Both the position numbers and the translations under genes were made by a program. The notes under the pieces are model-generated. The model was given only the letters and a program-made list of their open reading frames with translations, ran no database searches and had not been told where the DNA came from. Positions 28,148 through 38,177 of a stretch of 64,000 nucleotides of DNA are shown piece by piece; position 1 is the first letter of the stretch; each line of letters opens with the position of its first letter. This DNA is from Necropsobacter massiliensis (GTDB lineage: Bacteria > Pseudomonadota > Gammaproteobacteria > Enterobacterales > Pasteurellaceae), in assembly GCF_000827595.2 (NCBI RefSeq), contig NZ_LN776189.1, forward strand, positions 228,951-292,950, in the 5' to 3' direction.

Positions 28148-29095
28148 GTGCTGAATATTATCATTAAACGTCTCGGACAGATTATTTTAGTGGTTTGGTC
28201 GGTGGGAACGCTGACTTTTTTGCTCACCCGCAGTTTGCCGGGCGATATGGCATATCGTATCGCTGCCAGTCGCTACGGTTACGATCAGACGGACGGTGTG
28301 GCGGCAGAATTGGTGCGCAGCGAGCTGGGCTTAAATCAAAGCGGTTGGCAAAGCTATGTGCAGTGGTTGACGGATTTACTTCAGCTGAAGCTCGGTAATT
28401 CGTTGGTCAGTGGCGATGCGGTATGGCATGAAATCGGTCATCAGTTCGGGCATACGCTGGCATTAGCGCTGGTGGCGCTGATGTTTGCCGTGCTGATCGG
28501 TCCGCCGTTGGGGTTGCTGGCGGCGTGGAAGCCAAACGGTTGGTTTGACCGCGTTACTCTGTTGCTCAGTACGTTGCTGCGTTCCGTACCGGCGTTTATT
28601 ATCGGAATCGGGCTGATTTCGCTGTTTGCAGTGCGGTTAAAATGGTTACCCGCTGCCGGTTATGGCGGCTGGCAGTATTTTATTCTGCCGGCGCTGACAC
28701 TGGCGCTCGGGCTTAGTGCGGTATCGATCCGAGTCAGTCGGCATGCCATGGTCGAGGTGATGAATACCGATTATTATCAGTTTTCCCGCCTGAAAGGGTT
28801 AAATGAACAATTGAGCTTTCTGCGCCACGGCTTACGCAATGTCGCCATTCCGGTGTTGGCGTATCATTCGGTACAGTTGATTTATCTGATTGAAGGTGTG
28901 GTGATTGTTGAAAGTCTGTTCGCTTGGCCGGGCAGTGGTCATGCGCTGGTGCATGCGGTGATTGCGCGCGATGTGCCGATGATTCAGGGAACCTGCCTGA
29001 TTATGGGCGGCATTTTTGTGTTGTTGAATATGCTGGTGGATATGTTAAGCGGTGCGCTTGATCCGCGGGTGAAGATAAACGGAGGGCGGCACTAA
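28148..29095 (+). CDS. ABC transporter permease, DppB/NikB type
   Basis: The 315-residue inner-membrane protein starts at a GTG preceded by AAGGA. It has the usual layout: one N-terminal helix (IIKRLGQIILVVWSVGTLTFLLTRSLPGD), then five helices. The EAA loop region is near KGLNEQLSFLRHGLRNVAIPVL. It overlaps the next permease by one base, so the two are translationally coupled. Confidence 0.9.
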   Translation: MLNIIIKRLGQIILVVWSVGTLTFLLTRSLPGDMAYRIAASRYGYDQTDGVAAELVRSELGLNQSGWQSYVQWLTDLLQLKLGNSLVSGDAVWHEIGHQFGHTLALALVALMFAVLIGPPLGLLAAWKPNGWFDRVTLLLSTLLRSVPAFIIGIGLISLFAVRLKWLPAAGYGGWQYFILPALTLALGLSAVSIRVSRHAMVEVMNTDYYQFSRLKGLNEQLSFLRHGLRNVAIPVLAYHSVQLIYLIEGVVIVESLFAWPGSGHALVHAVIARDVPMIQGTCLIMGGIFVLLNMLVDMLSGALDPRVKINGGRH

Positions 29096-29883
29096 TGCGG
29101 CAGTCTTTTTCTCGTGCACAAAAGTGCGGTGCGTTTTTATTGATTTTATTGCTGGCGTTGGCGTATTTGCAGCCTTGTTATTATCCTATGGACGAAGCAT
29201 TGCAAAATTTGAATAAAACGTTGCAAAAACCGACCGCACTTTATTGGTTGGGAACCGATCATCTGGGGCGCGATATGCTGGCGCGACTGGCGTCTGCCGT
29301 GCGTCTGTCGTTTTCCTTAATTGTGATGTCGGTGGGATGTTCGCTGTTTTTTGGTTTATTGTTCGGTGTTGCGGCGGGCGCACTGGGCGGTTGGACGGAT
29401 CGCCTGTTCAATTTTTTGTGCAATATTATTATGGCGCTGCCCGGTTTGCTGTTTGTGTTATTGTTTGCCGCGCTGGCGCCCGGTTCGTTTTGGTCGCTGT
29501 ATTTGGGCATTTCGCTAGTAATGTGGGTGGAGTTTTTCCGTGTGATCCGCGCAATCACGCAAACCATTGCTAGCAGCAATGAAATTCAGTCCTCCTATTT
29601 AATGAATATGGGATTTTGGTATTGTTTTAAACGTCACATCTTTCCGAAGTTGGCGCCGGTGGTGCTGACGCTCAGTGCTTTTTCCGCCGCTAATGCAGTG
29701 CTGGCGCTGGCGACGCTGGGTTTTATTAATGTCGGACTGCGCCCACCGACACCGGAACTGGGGCTGATGATGACGGAGCTATTTCCCTATTATTATGAAG
29801 CGCCTTATATTTTTGTGTTGCCGATTGCGGTGGTGTTTTTATTGGTGCTGAGTTTTCAGTTAATGTCGGGGAGAGTGAAATAA
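29095..29883 (+). CDS. ABC transporter permease, DppC/NikC type
   Basis: The 262-residue permease has the family start LGTDHLGRDMLARLASAVRLS and the EAA region MGFWYCFKRHIFPKLAPVV. It pairs with the preceding permease to form the channel. It overlaps the genes on both sides by one base. Two uptake signals in opposite orientation lie near its 5' end (29122, 29233). Confidence 0.9.
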   Translation: MRQSFSRAQKCGAFLLILLLALAYLQPCYYPMDEALQNLNKTLQKPTALYWLGTDHLGRDMLARLASAVRLSFSLIVMSVGCSLFFGLLFGVAAGALGGWTDRLFNFLCNIIMALPGLLFVLLFAALAPGSFWSLYLGISLVMWVEFFRVIRAITQTIASSNEIQSSYLMNMGFWYCFKRHIFPKLAPVVLTLSAFSAANAVLALATLGFINVGLRPPTPELGLMMTELFPYYYEAPYIFVLPIAVVFLLVLSFQLMSGRVK

Positions 29884-31289
29884 TGACGTTACTTATTCAA
29901 ACCGAGCAACTCAGCGTACGCACCAAATGTGGCGTGACTTTAGTCGAGCCACTCAGTTTACAGCTGCATGGCGGCACCAATTTAACCATTCTGGGCGAAA
30001 CAGGGTCGGGCAAAAGTCTGTTGGCGCAGGCGATAATGGGCGCATTGCCGCACGAATTGGTTGCCGAGGGGCAAGTGCTGATTGAGGGCGATGCCTTAAG
30101 TTGTCACCAGCGCCGCCAGTATTGGGGCAAGCGGCTGGCGATGTTGCCACAGGAACCGAGCCGTGCGCTGGATCCGACCATGACAGTGTTTAATCAGCTC
30201 TGGGAAAGCCTGTATTTTGTCGGCGCGCAAAATAAAGTCGGTGCAAGACAAAAAACGCAGCAAAAACTGACCGCACTTGGGCTGGAAAAATTCAGCCGTT
30301 ATTATCCTCATCAGCTTTCTGGCGGCATGGCGCAACGCGCTTCTTTTGCCATTGCCAGCGCCGGGGGGGCGTATATGGTGATTGCCGACGAACCGACCAA
30401 AGGGCTGGATGACGCCAACAAAAATATCGTGATCGGTTTATTGCAGCAAATCGCCCAACAGGGCGGTGCATTGCTGACGATAACCCATGATATTGAAGTG
30501 GCGGAACAGTTGGGCGGTCAGGTGATGGTGATGAAAAAAGGGCATTTGCTGGAGCAGGGCGCCGCGGCGCAGGTGCTGCGTGCGCCGCAATCGGATTATG
30601 CTCGCCAACTGATTGCCAGCGCGCCGCATAATTGGGCAAAGCAGAAAAAAGTGCAGTTAATGACCGCGCCGCTGTTGCATGTGCAGGATCTGGCGCTGAA
30701 GCGCGCTAAGCGAGAATTGTTTGAAGGGCTAACATTTACCTTGCAGCGTGGCGAAGTGCTGGGGCTGGTCGGCAACAGCGGGATCGGCAAAAGCTCGTTG
30801 GGCGATGCGTTGTGCGGTCTGTTAGCGCCGGAATTCGGTCGCATTGATTGGCAGACAAAGGTGCCGCGCCATAAAGTGTTGAAATTATATCAAGAGCCGC
30901 CATCGGCTTTTGCCCCGCATATTCCGCTGCAAGTGCTGTTGGACGATGTCATCGATAAACATCGTCTGGATCGCAGTCGAATTCCTCATCTGCTGCGACA
31001 TCTCAAACTTGAGCCGCAATTGTTGACGCGCAGCGCCGAACAGGTCTCCGGCGGCGAGTTGCAGCGGGTGGCGATTTTACGCGCGTTGCTGTTTGAGCCC
31101 GTTTTGCTGTTTGCCGATGAAGTGACTTCACGACTCGATCCGATCACTCAGAAAGAAACGCTGGATTTGCTGATCGAACAATGTGCGCGTTTGCAGTGCA
31201 CGTTGGTAATCGTCAGCCATGACAAGCATTTAATTGAGCATTATTGTCACCAAATTATCGATTTAAAACAGTTTGTTAAAGAAATTTAA
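29883..31289 (+). CDS. ABC transporter ATPase with two fused nucleotide-binding domains (DppD-DppF type)
   Basis: In most peptide/nickel importers the two ATPases are separate; here one 468-residue chain carries both. Domain 1 has Walker A GETGSGKS (38-45), signature LSGGMAQR and Walker B MVIADEPTKGLD. Domain 2 has GNSGIGKSS (about 295-303), signature VSGGELQR and LLFADEVTSRLD. Both Walker B motifs keep the catalytic Glu, so both sites could be active. The zinc-finger-like C-terminal extension common in DppD/DppF is missing. It ends the four-gene unit. Confidence 0.9.
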   Translation: MTLLIQTEQLSVRTKCGVTLVEPLSLQLHGGTNLTILGETGSGKSLLAQAIMGALPHELVAEGQVLIEGDALSCHQRRQYWGKRLAMLPQEPSRALDPTMTVFNQLWESLYFVGAQNKVGARQKTQQKLTALGLEKFSRYYPHQLSGGMAQRASFAIASAGGAYMVIADEPTKGLDDANKNIVIGLLQQIAQQGGALLTITHDIEVAEQLGGQVMVMKKGHLLEQGAAAQVLRAPQSDYARQLIASAPHNWAKQKKVQLMTAPLLHVQDLALKRAKRELFEGLTFTLQRGEVLGLVGNSGIGKSSLGDALCGLLAPEFGRIDWQTKVPRHKVLKLYQEPPSAFAPHIPLQVLLDDVIDKHRLDRSRIPHLLRHLKLEPQLLTRSAEQVSGGELQRVAILRALLFEPVLLFADEVTSRLDPITQKETLDLLIEQCARLQCTLVIVSHDKHLIEHYCHQIIDLKQFVKEI

Positions 31290-31340
31290 CAAAATTTACA
31301 GTAAAATGGCGGCATAACTTAAAACCGAACCTATCGAATT

Positions 31341-32219
31341 ATGCCGTTATCGAAAGAAAAACTGACCGCCTATGCGCAACTGATGCGTCTGGATAAACCG
31401 ATCGGAACTTTGCTGTTACTATGGCCGACATTATGGGCGTTGTTTTTGGCCGCAAAGACGCTGCCGGATTTATCGCTACTGCTGATTTTTATGCTCGGCG
31501 TTATTTTGATGCGTGCAGCGGGTTGTGTGATCAACGATTATGCCGACCGTCATATTGACGGTCAGGTAAAACGCACCTCGCAGCGCCCGCTGGCGACGGG
31601 ACGGGCAACGCCGCGGGAAGCGAAAATACTGTTTGCGCTATTGCTGTTCTGTGCCTTTATTCTGGTGCTGTTTCTCAATTATTATGCCATTGCGCTGTCG
31701 CTGATTGCCGTGCTGCTGGCGTTTATCTATCCGTTTATGAAACGCTATACTCATTTGCCACAGTTTTTTCTTGGTGCTGCGTTCGGCTGGTCGATTCCTA
31801 TGGCTTACGCCGCGGTACTGGAACGTCTGCCAGCGGAATGCTGGCTGCTGTTTATCGCCAATCTGGCTTGGACGGTCGCTTATGATACCCAATATGCCAT
31901 GGTGGACCGAGACGATGATCTGCGCATCGGGGTAAAGTCCACGGCGATTTTATTCGCCCAATATGACAATAAAATCATCGCATTACTGCAATTTATCGCA
32001 TTGTTGGCGTTGATTGCGGTCGGTTATCTGGCTCAATTACATTCGGCTTATTTTGTGCTGTTGTCAGTTGCCGCATTATTTTTTATTTATCAATGTAAAC
32101 TGACCAAAAACCGTACCCGTGAAGACTGTTTCAAGGCATTTTTGAATAACAACTATTTCGGTATGTGCATTTTTATTGCCTTTCTGGCGGGCATTTTTAT
32201 TAACACCGCGCTTTTTTAA
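31341..32219 (+). CDS. ubiA: 4-hydroxybenzoate polyprenyltransferase UbiA
   Basis: UbiA attaches the polyprenyl chain to 4-hydroxybenzoate. In Pasteurellaceae that largely lack ubiquinone this may be a relic, or the product may feed another quinone. The 292-residue membrane protein has both Asp-rich motifs: [20 protein letters not shown] and [19 protein letters not shown]. No ubiC is adjacent. A short gap (51 bp) after the ABC unit contains a TAAAAT -10-like sequence. Confidence 0.93.
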   Translation: MPLSKEKLTAYAQLMRLDKPIGTLLLLWPTLWALFLAAKTLPDLSLLLIFMLGVILMRAAGCVINDYADRHIDGQVKRTSQRPLATGRATPREAKILFALLLFCAFILVLFLNYYAIALSLIAVLLAFIYPFMKRYTHLPQFFLGAAFGWSIPMAYAAVLERLPAECWLLFIANLAWTVAYDTQYAMVDRDDDLRIGVKSTAILFAQYDNKIIALLQFIALLALIAVGYLAQLHSAYFVLLSVAALFFIYQCKLTKNRTREDCFKAFLNNNYFGMCIFIAFLAGIFINTALF

Positions 32220-32285
32220 TTGGCTGAATTGATTACGAATATTGTGGTTATGTGAGACGGCGGCGGGAAAATGTTTGCCTCCTAC

Positions 32286-32314
32286 CTTGAAACCAGCGTG
32301 TACCGACCGCATAT
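32286..32314 (+). promoter_or_regulatory. Sigma32-type heat-shock promoter for hslVU
   Basis: CTTGAAA (32286-32292), a 14-base spacer, then CCGCATAT (32307-32314) fits the RpoH consensus CTTGAAA-N11-16-CCCCATNT with one mismatch in the -10. It lies about 37 bp upstream of the hslV start. Confidence 0.75.
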
Positions 32315-32350
32315 ATTCCGGCAAGTTTCAAGTTAAAGAAGGAAAACAAG

Positions 32351-32875
32351 ATGACGACAATAGTCAGTGTGCGCCGCAACGGTAAAGTGGTGGTTGGTGG
32401 CGACGGTCAGGTTTCGCTCGGCAATACGGTGATGAAAGGCAATGCGCGCAAGGTGCGCCGTTTATATCACGATAAAGTGTTGGCAGGATTTGCTGGCGGT
32501 ACGGCGGATGCCTTTACCCTGTTTGAACTGTTCGAACGCAAGCTGGAAATGCACCAAGGGCATTTGCTGAAAAGTGCGGTGGAATTAGCCAAAGATTGGC
32601 GCACGGATCGCACGTTGCGTAAACTGGAAGCGATGCTGATTGTGGCGGATGCAAAAGAAAGTCTGATTATTACCGGCATTGGCGATGTGGTACAACCCGA
32701 GGAAGATCAGATTCTGGCCATCGGTTCTGGCGGCAATTATGCGCTGTCCGCCGCCCGGGCGCTGGTGGAAAACACGGAGCTGTCGGCGCGCGAAATTGTA
32801 GAAAAATCCTTAACAATCGCAGGTGATATCTGCGTATTTACCAATCAGCATCACACCATTGAAGAATTACCTTAA
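32351..32875 (+). CDS. hslV: ATP-dependent protease proteolytic subunit HslV (ClpQ)
   Basis: HslV forms the proteasome-like peptidase that works with HslU. It is 174 residues. [20 protein letters not shown] exposes the catalytic Thr after Met removal, and the glycine-rich stretch [16 protein letters not shown] follows. hslU comes 40 bp later. A sigma32-like promoter precedes it. Confidence 0.97.
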   Translation: MTTIVSVRRNGKVVVGGDGQVSLGNTVMKGNARKVRRLYHDKVLAGFAGGTADAFTLFELFERKLEMHQGHLLKSAVELAKDWRTDRTLRKLEAMLIVADAKESLIITGIGDVVQPEEDQILAIGSGGNYALSAARALVENTELSAREIVEKSLTIAGDICVFTNQHHTIEELP

Positions 32876-32915
32876 ACGGCGATATATCGGCAATAGAGTA
32901 GGAAAGGAATTGATT

Positions 32916-34247
32916 ATGTCTGAAATGACACCTCGTGAAATAGTATCCGAACTGGATCAGCATATTATCGGGCAGGCGGAGGCGAAAAGAGCGGTAGCCA
33001 TTGCCTTGCGCAACCGCTGGCGCAGAATGCAACTGGAAGAGCCGTTGCGCCATGAAGTGACGCCGAAAAATATTTTGATGATAGGTCCGACCGGCGTGGG
33101 AAAAACCGAAATCGCCCGTCGTCTGGCAAAACTGGCGAATGCGCCGTTTATTAAAGTGGAGGCAACCAAGTTTACCGAAGTCGGTTACGTGGGCAAAGAA
33201 GTGGATTCAATTATCCGCGATCTTACCGACAGCGCAATGAAACTGGTGCGCCAAAGCGAAATTGAAAAAAATCGTTTCCGTGCCGAAGAAGCGGCGGAAG
33301 ATCGTATTTTGGACGTGCTGCTGCCGCCGGCGAAAAACCAATGGGGCGATGTGGAAAATCATGACAATCACAGCAGTACGCGTCAGGTTTTTCGCAAAAA
33401 ACTGCGTGAAGGGCAGCTGGACGAACGGGAAATTGACGTTGATGTGGCGGTGCCGTCCATGGGCGTTGAAATTATGGCGCCGCCGGGCATGGAAGATATG
33501 ACGAACCAGCTACAGTCGATGTTTCAGAATTTATCCGGCGGGCAAACCAAAAAACGCAAAATGAAAATCAAAGATGCGCTGAAAGCTTTGATCGACGATG
33601 AAGCGGCGAAATTGATCAATCCGGAAGAACTGAAGCAGAAAGCCATTGATGCGGTGGAGCAAAACGGCATCGTGTTCATCGACGAAATTGATAAAATCTG
33701 TAAAAAAGGCGAATACAGCGGCGCCGATGTCTCCCGTGAAGGAGTGCAGCGTGATCTGCTGCCGTTGGTGGAAGGTTCGACTATCAACACCAAGCATGGC
33801 ATGGTGAAAACCGATCATATTTTATTTATTGCCTCCGGTGCGTTTCAGGTAGCTCGCCCGTCGGATTTAATTCCGGAATTGCAGGGGCGTTTGCCGATCC
33901 GCGTTGAGCTTTCCGCCTTAACCGCGAAAGATTTTGAACGTATTCTGACCGAACCGAACGCTTCGCTGACTGAGCAATATAAAGCGCTGATGGCGACCGA
34001 AGGGGTGAATATCGCCTTTACCGATGATGCGATCAACACCATCGCTGAGGCGGCGTTTCGAGTAAATGAGAAAACCGAAAATATCGGTGCACGCCGTTTA
34101 CATACCGTGATGGAGCGTTTAATGGATAAAATTTCCTTTAACGCCAGCGATATGAACGGACAGCAAGTTTCTATTGACGCCGCGTATGTGAAAAACGCCT
34201 TAGGTGATGTGGTAGAAAACGAAGATCTCAGCCGTTTTATTCTCTAA
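32916..34247 (+). CDS. hslU: ATP-dependent protease ATPase subunit HslU (ClpY)
   Basis: This AAA+ unfoldase feeds proteins to HslV. Starting at 32916 ([20 protein letters not shown], with AAGGA upstream) it has 443 residues, as in E. coli; the frame is open further into hslV but that part is not family-like. Walker A is GPTGVGKT (57-64), the GYVGKEVDS pore loop is present, and Walker B is [10 protein letters not shown]. The C-terminus DLSRFIL inserts into HslV in known structures. Confidence 0.97.
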   Translation: MSEMTPREIVSELDQHIIGQAEAKRAVAIALRNRWRRMQLEEPLRHEVTPKNILMIGPTGVGKTEIARRLAKLANAPFIKVEATKFTEVGYVGKEVDSIIRDLTDSAMKLVRQSEIEKNRFRAEEAAEDRILDVLLPPAKNQWGDVENHDNHSSTRQVFRKKLREGQLDEREIDVDVAVPSMGVEIMAPPGMEDMTNQLQSMFQNLSGGQTKKRKMKIKDALKALIDDEAAKLINPEELKQKAIDAVEQNGIVFIDEIDKICKKGEYSGADVSREGVQRDLLPLVEGSTINTKHGMVKTDHILFIASGAFQVARPSDLIPELQGRLPIRVELSALTAKDFERILTEPNASLTEQYKALMATEGVNIAFTDDAINTIAEAAFRVNEKTENIGARRLHTVMERLMDKISFNASDMNGQQVSIDAAYVKNALGDVVENEDLSRFIL

Positions 34248-34266
34248 TCCCGAATGCGAAACAGTC

Positions 34267-34307
34267 AAAAGTGCGGTGGAAATGTTGCTTTTTTCCACCG
34301 CACTTTT
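34267..34307. terminator. Uptake-signal dyad terminator between hslU and the YddA-type gene
   Basis: AAAAGTGCGGTGGAAA (34267-34282) and its exact complement (34292-34307) form a 16-bp stem with a 9-base loop and T-runs. Each arm contains a full uptake signal (34269-34277 and 34297-34305). The flanking genes converge. Confidence 0.88.
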
Positions 34308-34314
34308 TTGTTTC

Positions 34315-36102
34315 TTACTCCGTCGTCAGTGTCCAACTTTGATCGGCATGAATATGTAAATGTTGCTGATGATGACGCAGCAGGGTTGAACGATGCCCTA
34401 TGCTGATAATGGTCGTATTCGGCAGCGCCGTGGTTAATAACCGATACATGGCATCTTCCAAACCTTCGTCCATACTGGCAGTGGCTTCATCCAGAAACGC
34501 AACGGCAGGTTTGTGCAGAATCAGGCGAGCAAAAGCCAGCCGTTGCTGCTCGCCGAGCGATAACACGCGGCTCCAGTCATCCTGCTGTTCTAGTTTTTCT
34601 GCCAGATGACCTAAATTAACCTGCCGAATCAGCGCGGCGGCTTGTTGAATATCCGCCGACTGCGGCGCAGCTTCCGGGTAATAAAGCGCATCGAGCAGAC
34701 GACCCTGCGGCAAATAAGGTTTTTGCGATAAAAACAATGCGCTTTGTAGTGGGCGACCGACGCTTCCTTCCGAATACGGCCATAGCCCGGCGGCGGTACG
34801 CAATAAGGTGGTTTTTCCAGCACCAGACTGCCCTTGAATGAGCAATCTTGTGCCCGCTGTCAATTGCACATTGAGATCGCGGATTAAGGTTTGTCCGTCC
34901 GGCGTATTGACATTCAAGGCACGGAAGAATACCGCGCCTGTAGTATCCTGCATCTCCACCTTGGAGGGCTGATTGGCATCCATAATCGCGCTATGGAAAC
35001 CGGTTAGACGATCCAGCACCGCGCGATAGGCGGTGAAACTGTCATAAGCATTGCGGTAAAAAGACAGCGCGCTTTCCACTTTACCGAACGCTTGAGCGGT
35101 TTGCATCAGATCCCCCAGCTTAATCTGTTGGCTGAAATAACGGATTGCCTGAATAATAAACGGAAAAATGACCGATACTTGTGAGACCAGCAGGTTGAAA
35201 CCGGTTAATTTCAGGCTGCGGTATACGATCTGCCAAACGTTTTCAATCACCTTGTCGAACTGACGTAGCAGCGCACTTTTTTCCATGGTTTCACCGCGGT
35301 AAAACGCGATGCTTTCGGCATATTCTTTCAGGCGAATTAATGAATAACGATAGTTAGCGTTTAGCCGTTCGTTGAGGAAATTTAAGCGAATTAACGGACG
35401 CCCGATTTTAAATGCAAAGATACTGCTGATCAGCACGTAAATAAACACTAAAAACACCATCATGTGCGGAATTTCCACGCCGCCGATGTTCATCGGACCG
35501 GACAGATTCCATAAAATGATGGTAAATGCGACCAGAGATACCGATGAGGAAATCACACCGGTGGCAAATCCGAGCGAGTCGGATACATAGGATTGTATGT
35601 CCTGCTGGATGCGCTGATCCGGGTTATCCAGCTGATTTGATAAAAACTGTGCTTTGTAATAGGCTTGATTGGCAGTCCATTTATCCAGCATATTGGCATT
35701 CAGCCAGACCCGCCATTGAATAGTGAAGCGCTGGCTCAGGTAATAGGTGAGCAGGACATTAACAACATGTATGCTGGCTAACACGGAAAAGATGATCATC
35801 TGCTGCCAGAAGACGTCGGCATTGATTTCCTGCAATGCGCTGTACATGGCGTTGTACCAGTTGGAAAATAAAATATCTAATCGCACGGACAGTAAATTAA
35901 AGGCGATAATAACAAAAAAATAACATAAAGGCTTTATGCTGTTTTGCGGCGACAGATAACCTTTTGCCAACAACCAAAACTGATGCGCCCAACGGGTTGT
36001 TCTGGCTAAAACATAAAGTATAAGTGAAAAGAGAATGCCTGTAATAACTAGGCTTTTGATAATCCAAAGTAATGAGGTGACGAGTTCTTCCGACCAGTTC
36101 AT
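34315..36102 (-). CDS. ABC transporter with fused permease and ATPase, SbmA/BacA-YddA family
   Basis: From the ATG at 36102 (MNWSEELVTSLLW) it is 595 residues; the frame can run 38 residues further but the extension is not family-like. The N-terminal SbmA/BacA-like membrane domain (about 1-330) has the stretch LDILFSNWYNAMYSALQEIN. The ATPase domain has Walker A GQSGAGKTT (about 423-431), signature LSLGEQQRLAFARL and Walker B VAFLDEATASMD. Relatives move peptides or vitamin B12; the substrate here is unknown. It is divergent from the AspT-like gene, an arrangement I recall from H. influenzae. Confidence 0.88.
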   Translation of the reverse strand: MNWSEELVTSLLWIIKSLVITGILFSLILYVLARTTRWAHQFWLLAKGYLSPQNSIKPLCYFFVIIAFNLLSVRLDILFSNWYNAMYSALQEINADVFWQQMIIFSVLASIHVVNVLLTYYLSQRFTIQWRVWLNANMLDKWTANQAYYKAQFLSNQLDNPDQRIQQDIQSYVSDSLGFATGVISSSVSLVAFTIILWNLSGPMNIGGVEIPHMMVFLVFIYVLISSIFAFKIGRPLIRLNFLNERLNANYRYSLIRLKEYAESIAFYRGETMEKSALLRQFDKVIENVWQIVYRSLKLTGFNLLVSQVSVIFPFIIQAIRYFSQQIKLGDLMQTAQAFGKVESALSFYRNAYDSFTAYRAVLDRLTGFHSAIMDANQPSKVEMQDTTGAVFFRALNVNTPDGQTLIRDLNVQLTAGTRLLIQGQSGAGKTTLLRTAAGLWPYSEGSVGRPLQSALFLSQKPYLPQGRLLDALYYPEAAPQSADIQQAAALIRQVNLGHLAEKLEQQDDWSRVLSLGEQQRLAFARLILHKPAVAFLDEATASMDEGLEDAMYRLLTTALPNTTIISIGHRSTLLRHHQQHLHIHADQSWTLTTE

Positions 36103-36309
36103 GTGTTGTTCCGAATAAAAAAGCCATTTATCCGCTGATAAATTGCCTGATTTACAAACTTGTTCAAATATTGTTAAAAAAAACAGCATATTAATCAAGA
36201 AAAATGTGATAAACATTCAACTTTTTATAATTCACTGGTTTTTTAAAAATGGAGATTGCTATAATTTCCGGCAGTCATTTTTTTTAAATTTAAGCTAACA
36301 GAGGTAACT

Positions 36310-37971
36310 ATGAGTGATATTGCTATCACCATTAGTATTCTTGCGCTCGTTGCCGTGATTGGGCTGTGGATCGGGCACTGGAAGATTCGTGGTGTGGGGC
36401 TTGGCATCGGCGGGGTGCTGTTCGGGGGGATAATCGTTGCCCATTTTATGAATCAATACGGCTTGAAACTGGATGAGCATACGCTGCATTTTATTCAGGA
36501 ATTCGGTTTGATTCTGTTTGTTTATACTATCGGTATTCAGGTTGGACCGGGTTTTTTCGCTTCGTTACGCGAGTCGGGGCTGAAACTCAACGGGCTGGCT
36601 GCATTGATTGTGATTTTGGGGGCGGCAAGTGTTATCGCCTTATATAAAGTGGCGGATATTCCACTGGATATTATTCTGGGTATTTATTCCGGTGCGGTCA
36701 CCAATACACCGGCATTGGGGGCAGGACAGCAGATTTTAGACGAGCTGGGTATGTTGCAAGCGCAGGGAACCATGGGGATGGCCTATGCGGTGGCTTATCC
36801 GTTCGGGATCTGCGGTATTTTGCTGACGATGTGGTTGGTTCGCTTGTTCTTTAAGATTAAAGTGGAAGAAGAAGCGACTAAATTCCGCAAAGACAGCGGG
36901 CAGGATAAAGAAAGCTTGCGCTCAATGAATATTAAAGTTACCAATGTGAACCTTAACGGTTTACGTTTAGCCGATATTCCGGGTTTTGATAACAAAGATG
37001 TGGTGTGTTCCCGTTTAAAACGCGGTGAAAATGTGAGTGTACCGAAAGCGGATACGGAAATTTTTCTTGATGATCTGCTGCACTTGGTGGGCGAAGACGG
37101 CGCACTGAAAAAAATGAAAATTATTATCGGCGAAGAAAGTAAACTGCCGAATTCAACTTTTACCAGTGGCGATTTACGTTCTGAACGCATTGTGGTCACC
37201 AATGAAAAAGTGCTGGGTAAAAAAATCAAATCCTTGGGTATTCATCAGAAATATGGCGTAGTGATTTCCCGTTTAAACCGTGCCGGGGTGGAACTGGTGC
37301 CGACCGCCAACACCGCATTGCAATTTGGTGACGTGCTGCATGTGGTCGGTCGCAGCGATGTCATCGGCAATGCAATAGCCATTATCGGTAACGCGCAGCA
37401 GAAATTACAGCATGTACAAATGCTGCCGGTATTTATCGGTATCGGTCTGGGGGTATTGCTGGGTTCCGTACCGTTTTACATTCCGGGCTTTCCGGTGGCG
37501 TTAAAGCTCGGTTTGGCCGGCGGACCGTTGGTGGTAGCCTTGATTTTGGCGCGAATCGGTAGCGTGGGCAAGCTGTACTGGTTTATGCCGCCAAGTGCCA
37601 ACCTTGCCTTGCGTGAAATCGGGATCGTGCTGTTCCTGTCCGTGGTAGGGTTAAAATCCGGCGGTAATTTTGTGGATACTTTAGTGAACGGCGCGGGGCT
37701 GGAATGGATGGGATACGGTATTTTAATCACCTTTATTCCGTTGATGGCGGTGGCGGTAATTGCCCGTCTTTATATGAAATTAAATTACCTCACGCTATGC
37801 GGTCTGTTAGCCGGTTCTATGACCGATCCACCGGCACTGGCATTTGCCAATGCCATTAAAGAAGACAGCGGCGCGGCGGCGCTGTCCTATGCGACGGTTT
37901 ATCCGCTGGTGATGTTTCTACGTATTATTTCACCGCAGTTGCTGGCGATATTATTATGGACGTTCCTGTAA
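36310..37971 (+). CDS. AspT/YidE-family putative transporter
   Basis: The 553-residue protein has two membrane halves (about 1-190 and 375-553). Between them are two RCK-C/TrkA-C-type regulatory domains (about 205-275 and 285-360). The duplicated motif appears as [18 protein letters not shown] and [17 protein letters not shown]. AspT is an aspartate:alanine exchanger, but most YidE/YbjL relatives have no proven substrate. A perfect palindrome follows the stop. Confidence 0.88.
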   Translation: MSDIAITISILALVAVIGLWIGHWKIRGVGLGIGGVLFGGIIVAHFMNQYGLKLDEHTLHFIQEFGLILFVYTIGIQVGPGFFASLRESGLKLNGLAALIVILGAASVIALYKVADIPLDIILGIYSGAVTNTPALGAGQQILDELGMLQAQGTMGMAYAVAYPFGICGILLTMWLVRLFFKIKVEEEATKFRKDSGQDKESLRSMNIKVTNVNLNGLRLADIPGFDNKDVVCSRLKRGENVSVPKADTEIFLDDLLHLVGEDGALKKMKIIIGEESKLPNSTFTSGDLRSERIVVTNEKVLGKKIKSLGIHQKYGVVISRLNRAGVELVPTANTALQFGDVLHVVGRSDVIGNAIAIIGNAQQKLQHVQMLPVFIGIGLGVLLGSVPFYIPGFPVALKLGLAGGPLVVALILARIGSVGKLYWFMPPSANLALREIGIVLFLSVVGLKSGGNFVDTLVNGAGLEWMGYGILITFIPLMAVAVIARLYMKLNYLTLCGLLAGSMTDPPALAFANAIKEDSGAAALSYATVYPLVMFLRIISPQLLAILLWTFL

Positions 37972-37995
37972 TTTAATTCCGAGCGATACTATCCG

Positions 37996-38028
37996 TATTC
38001 CCGCACTTAAGTGCGGGAATATTTTTTT
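37996..38028. terminator. Perfect-palindrome terminator after the AspT-like gene
   Basis: TATTCCCGCACTT (37996-38008) is followed directly by its reverse complement (38009-38021), then seven T. The core AAGTGCGGG differs from the uptake signal in only the last base, so this looks like a lost or nascent signal dyad. Confidence 0.85.
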
Positions 38029-38177
38029 CCTTTTTGATGCCGAAACTGTGTTGCACATCGGTCTGATGACTGGTCGGATTACTGTCTGCGGAACTTAAAT
38101 TAGTTTGCGCGATATCAATGGTTTATTTACAATCTGACAGATTTTTTACAATAAAAACCCTACAACAAGGTTCTAAA

